Shown here in pieces: positions 37,737 to 38,651 of a DNA stretch of 38,651 nt (its first letter is position 1; every line of letters starts with the position of its first letter). Location of the stretch: the NCBI GenBank assembly GCA_029863175.1, contig JAOTVX010000036.1:1-38651 (forward strand), written 5' to 3'. A program made the position numbers and the translations under genes. The notes under the pieces are model-generated. The model worked only from the letters and a program-made list of their open reading frames with translations. It had not been told where the DNA came from and searched no databases. The DNA comes from Betaproteobacteria bacterium (GTDB lineage Bacteria; Pseudomonadota; Gammaproteobacteria; Burkholderiales; SG8-41).

Positions 37737-38651
37737 ATGACGAGAAAATACTTCGGCACGGACGGAATCCGCGGCACGGTTGGCGAGAAGCCGATCACGC
37801 CCGAGTTCGTGCTGCGTCTTGGTTACGCTGCGGGCAAAGTGCTGGCGACCGCGCGGCACCAGGGAGCGGAGCGTCCGGGCGTTCTCATCGGCAAGGACAC
37901 GCGGGTGTCCGGCTACATGATGGAGTCCGCGCTCGAGGCGGGCCTGTCCTCCGCGGGAGTGGACGTGCTCCTGGTCGGACCGATGCCAACCCCGGCCGTG
38001 GCCTATCTCACGCGCGCGCTGCGCCTCTCGGCGGGCATCGTGATCAGCGCGTCTCACAATCCCCACGAGGACAACGGCATCAAGTTTTTCTCCGGGGATG
38101 GCGCCAAGCTGCCGGACGCGACGGAGAGGGCCATTGAGCGCGAGCTCGACAAACCGCTCAGGTGCATGAGCTCGGCGCGACTCGGAAAGGCGCGTCGCAT
38201 CGACGATGCGGCGGGACGTTATATTGAATTCTGCAAGACGACGTTTCCGTCGCACCTGCATTTGCGCGGAATGCGGATCGTGGTCGATTGCGCGAACGGC
38301 GCGTCCTATCACGTGGCGCCGCCGGTTTTCCACGAGCTGGGCGCGGACGTGGAAACCATTGGGACTGATCCCGATGGCTTTAACATCAACGATCGCGTGG
38401 GCGCTACGGCGCCCCAGGCTTTGCAGACGGCAGTGCGGCGTCACAAGGCGGATCTCGGGGTCGGGCTCGACGGGGACGGGGACCGTCTGGTCATGGTGGA
38501 TGCGGCCGGCCGGCTCTACGATGGTGATCAGTTGCTCTACGTCATCGCACGCCACCGCAAAGAGGAACGGCGGCTGCCGGGCGGGGTGGTGGGAACGCAG
38601 ATGACCAATCTCGCCCTCGAGCACGCCCTGGGCAAGTTGAAAGTGCCCTTT
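37737..38651 (+). CDS. glmM: Phosphoglucosamine mutase (5' part, runs off the window)
   Basis: Interconverts glucosamine-6-phosphate and glucosamine-1-phosphate for peptidoglycan and LPS precursors. The first 305 codons are present; the family is about 445-450 residues. [16 protein letters not shown] is the conserved start. The phosphoserine is S106 (SASHNP), and the metal loop is DGDGDR. The ATG is immediately preceded by the heptamer array, so there is no Shine-Dalgarno sequence. Translation may depend on coupling to folP, on repeat structure, or on a leaderless message. Confidence 0.96.
   Translation, partial: MTRKYFGTDGIRGTVGEKPITPEFVLRLGYAAGKVLATARHQGAERPGVLIGKDTRVSGYMMESALEAGLSSAGVDVLLVGPMPTPAVAYLTRALRLSAGIVISASHNPHEDNGIKFFSGDGAKLPDATERAIERELDKPLRCMSSARLGKARRIDDAAGRYIEFCKTTFPSHLHLRGMRIVVDCANGASYHVAPPVFHELGADVETIGTDPDGFNINDRVGATAPQALQTAVRRHKADLGVGLDGDGDRLVMVDAAGRLYDGDQLLYVIARHRKEERRLPGGVVGTQMTNLALEHALGKLKVPF

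Overview
The window is a GC-rich stretch of bacterial chromosome. Gene content and order point to a betaproteobacterium (Burkholderiales/Nitrosomonadales-like); the genus cannot be fixed from the sequence. The evidence is the block fur<>bamE-dapB-carA-carB-greA<yhbY<>rlmE-ftsH-folP-glmM, the grpE-dnaK-dnaJ and hemH-hrcA<>nadK-recN blocks, and the lpxH-ppiB-ppiA-TPR genes facing cysS, all familiar in that class. Almost all of it is housekeeping sequence, with a few accessory islands.

Layout. 1-1.3 kb: end of an unknown reading frame and a solitary integron-type integrase. 1.3-2.1 kb: rquA, the rhodoquinone-forming enzyme, which implies a low-oxygen respiratory mode using fumarate-type acceptors. 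2.2-4.7 kb (minus strand): lpxH, cytoplasmic and periplasmic peptidyl-prolyl isomerases and a secreted TPR protein. 4.7-5.2 kb: a gene-poor stretch holding a MITE-like element next to cysS (5.2-6.6 kb). 6.8-14.9 kb: an accessory segment with a nucleoside transporter, a TPR/O-GlcNAc-transferase-like enzyme with a TylF-like methyltransferase, an enolase-superfamily enzyme paired with a ThDP lyase/synthase, and an XPF/ERCC4-type nuclease. 14.9-18.9 kb: grpE-dnaK-dnaJ, with two sigma-32-like promoters. 18.9-20.6 kb: a small unknown protein and an MmgE/PrpD protein. 20.7-25.8 kb: hemH, hrcA, nadK, recN. 25.9-27.7 kb: a membrane protein, fur, bamE. 27.8-34.8 kb: dapB, carAB (strong promoter and leader hairpin), greA, yhbY, rlmE. 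34.9-38.65 kb: ftsH, folP and the first 305 codons of glmM.

The most unusual signal lies in the spacers and gene ends. First, about a dozen intergenic gaps hold short tandem repeats, mostly exactly 7 bp and in a few gaps 9 or 10 bp. Each gap has its own sequence, and many are arranged as direct units on one side and reverse-complement units on the other, so the whole spacer can fold back. The arrays run into start and stop codons of neighbouring genes (nadK, recN, folP, hemH, and flush against glmM). Second, many genes end in a palindrome that includes or abuts the stop codon (ppiA, the TPR transferase, the enolase-superfamily gene, the ThDP enzyme, dnaJ, hemH, bamE, dapB, greA), mostly without a U-tract. 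Two of these hairpins, 9 kb apart, share a sequence family and differ by compensatory stem changes. These look like one or more processes that write inverted copies of local sequence into gene borders, and they are the best candidates for something undescribed.
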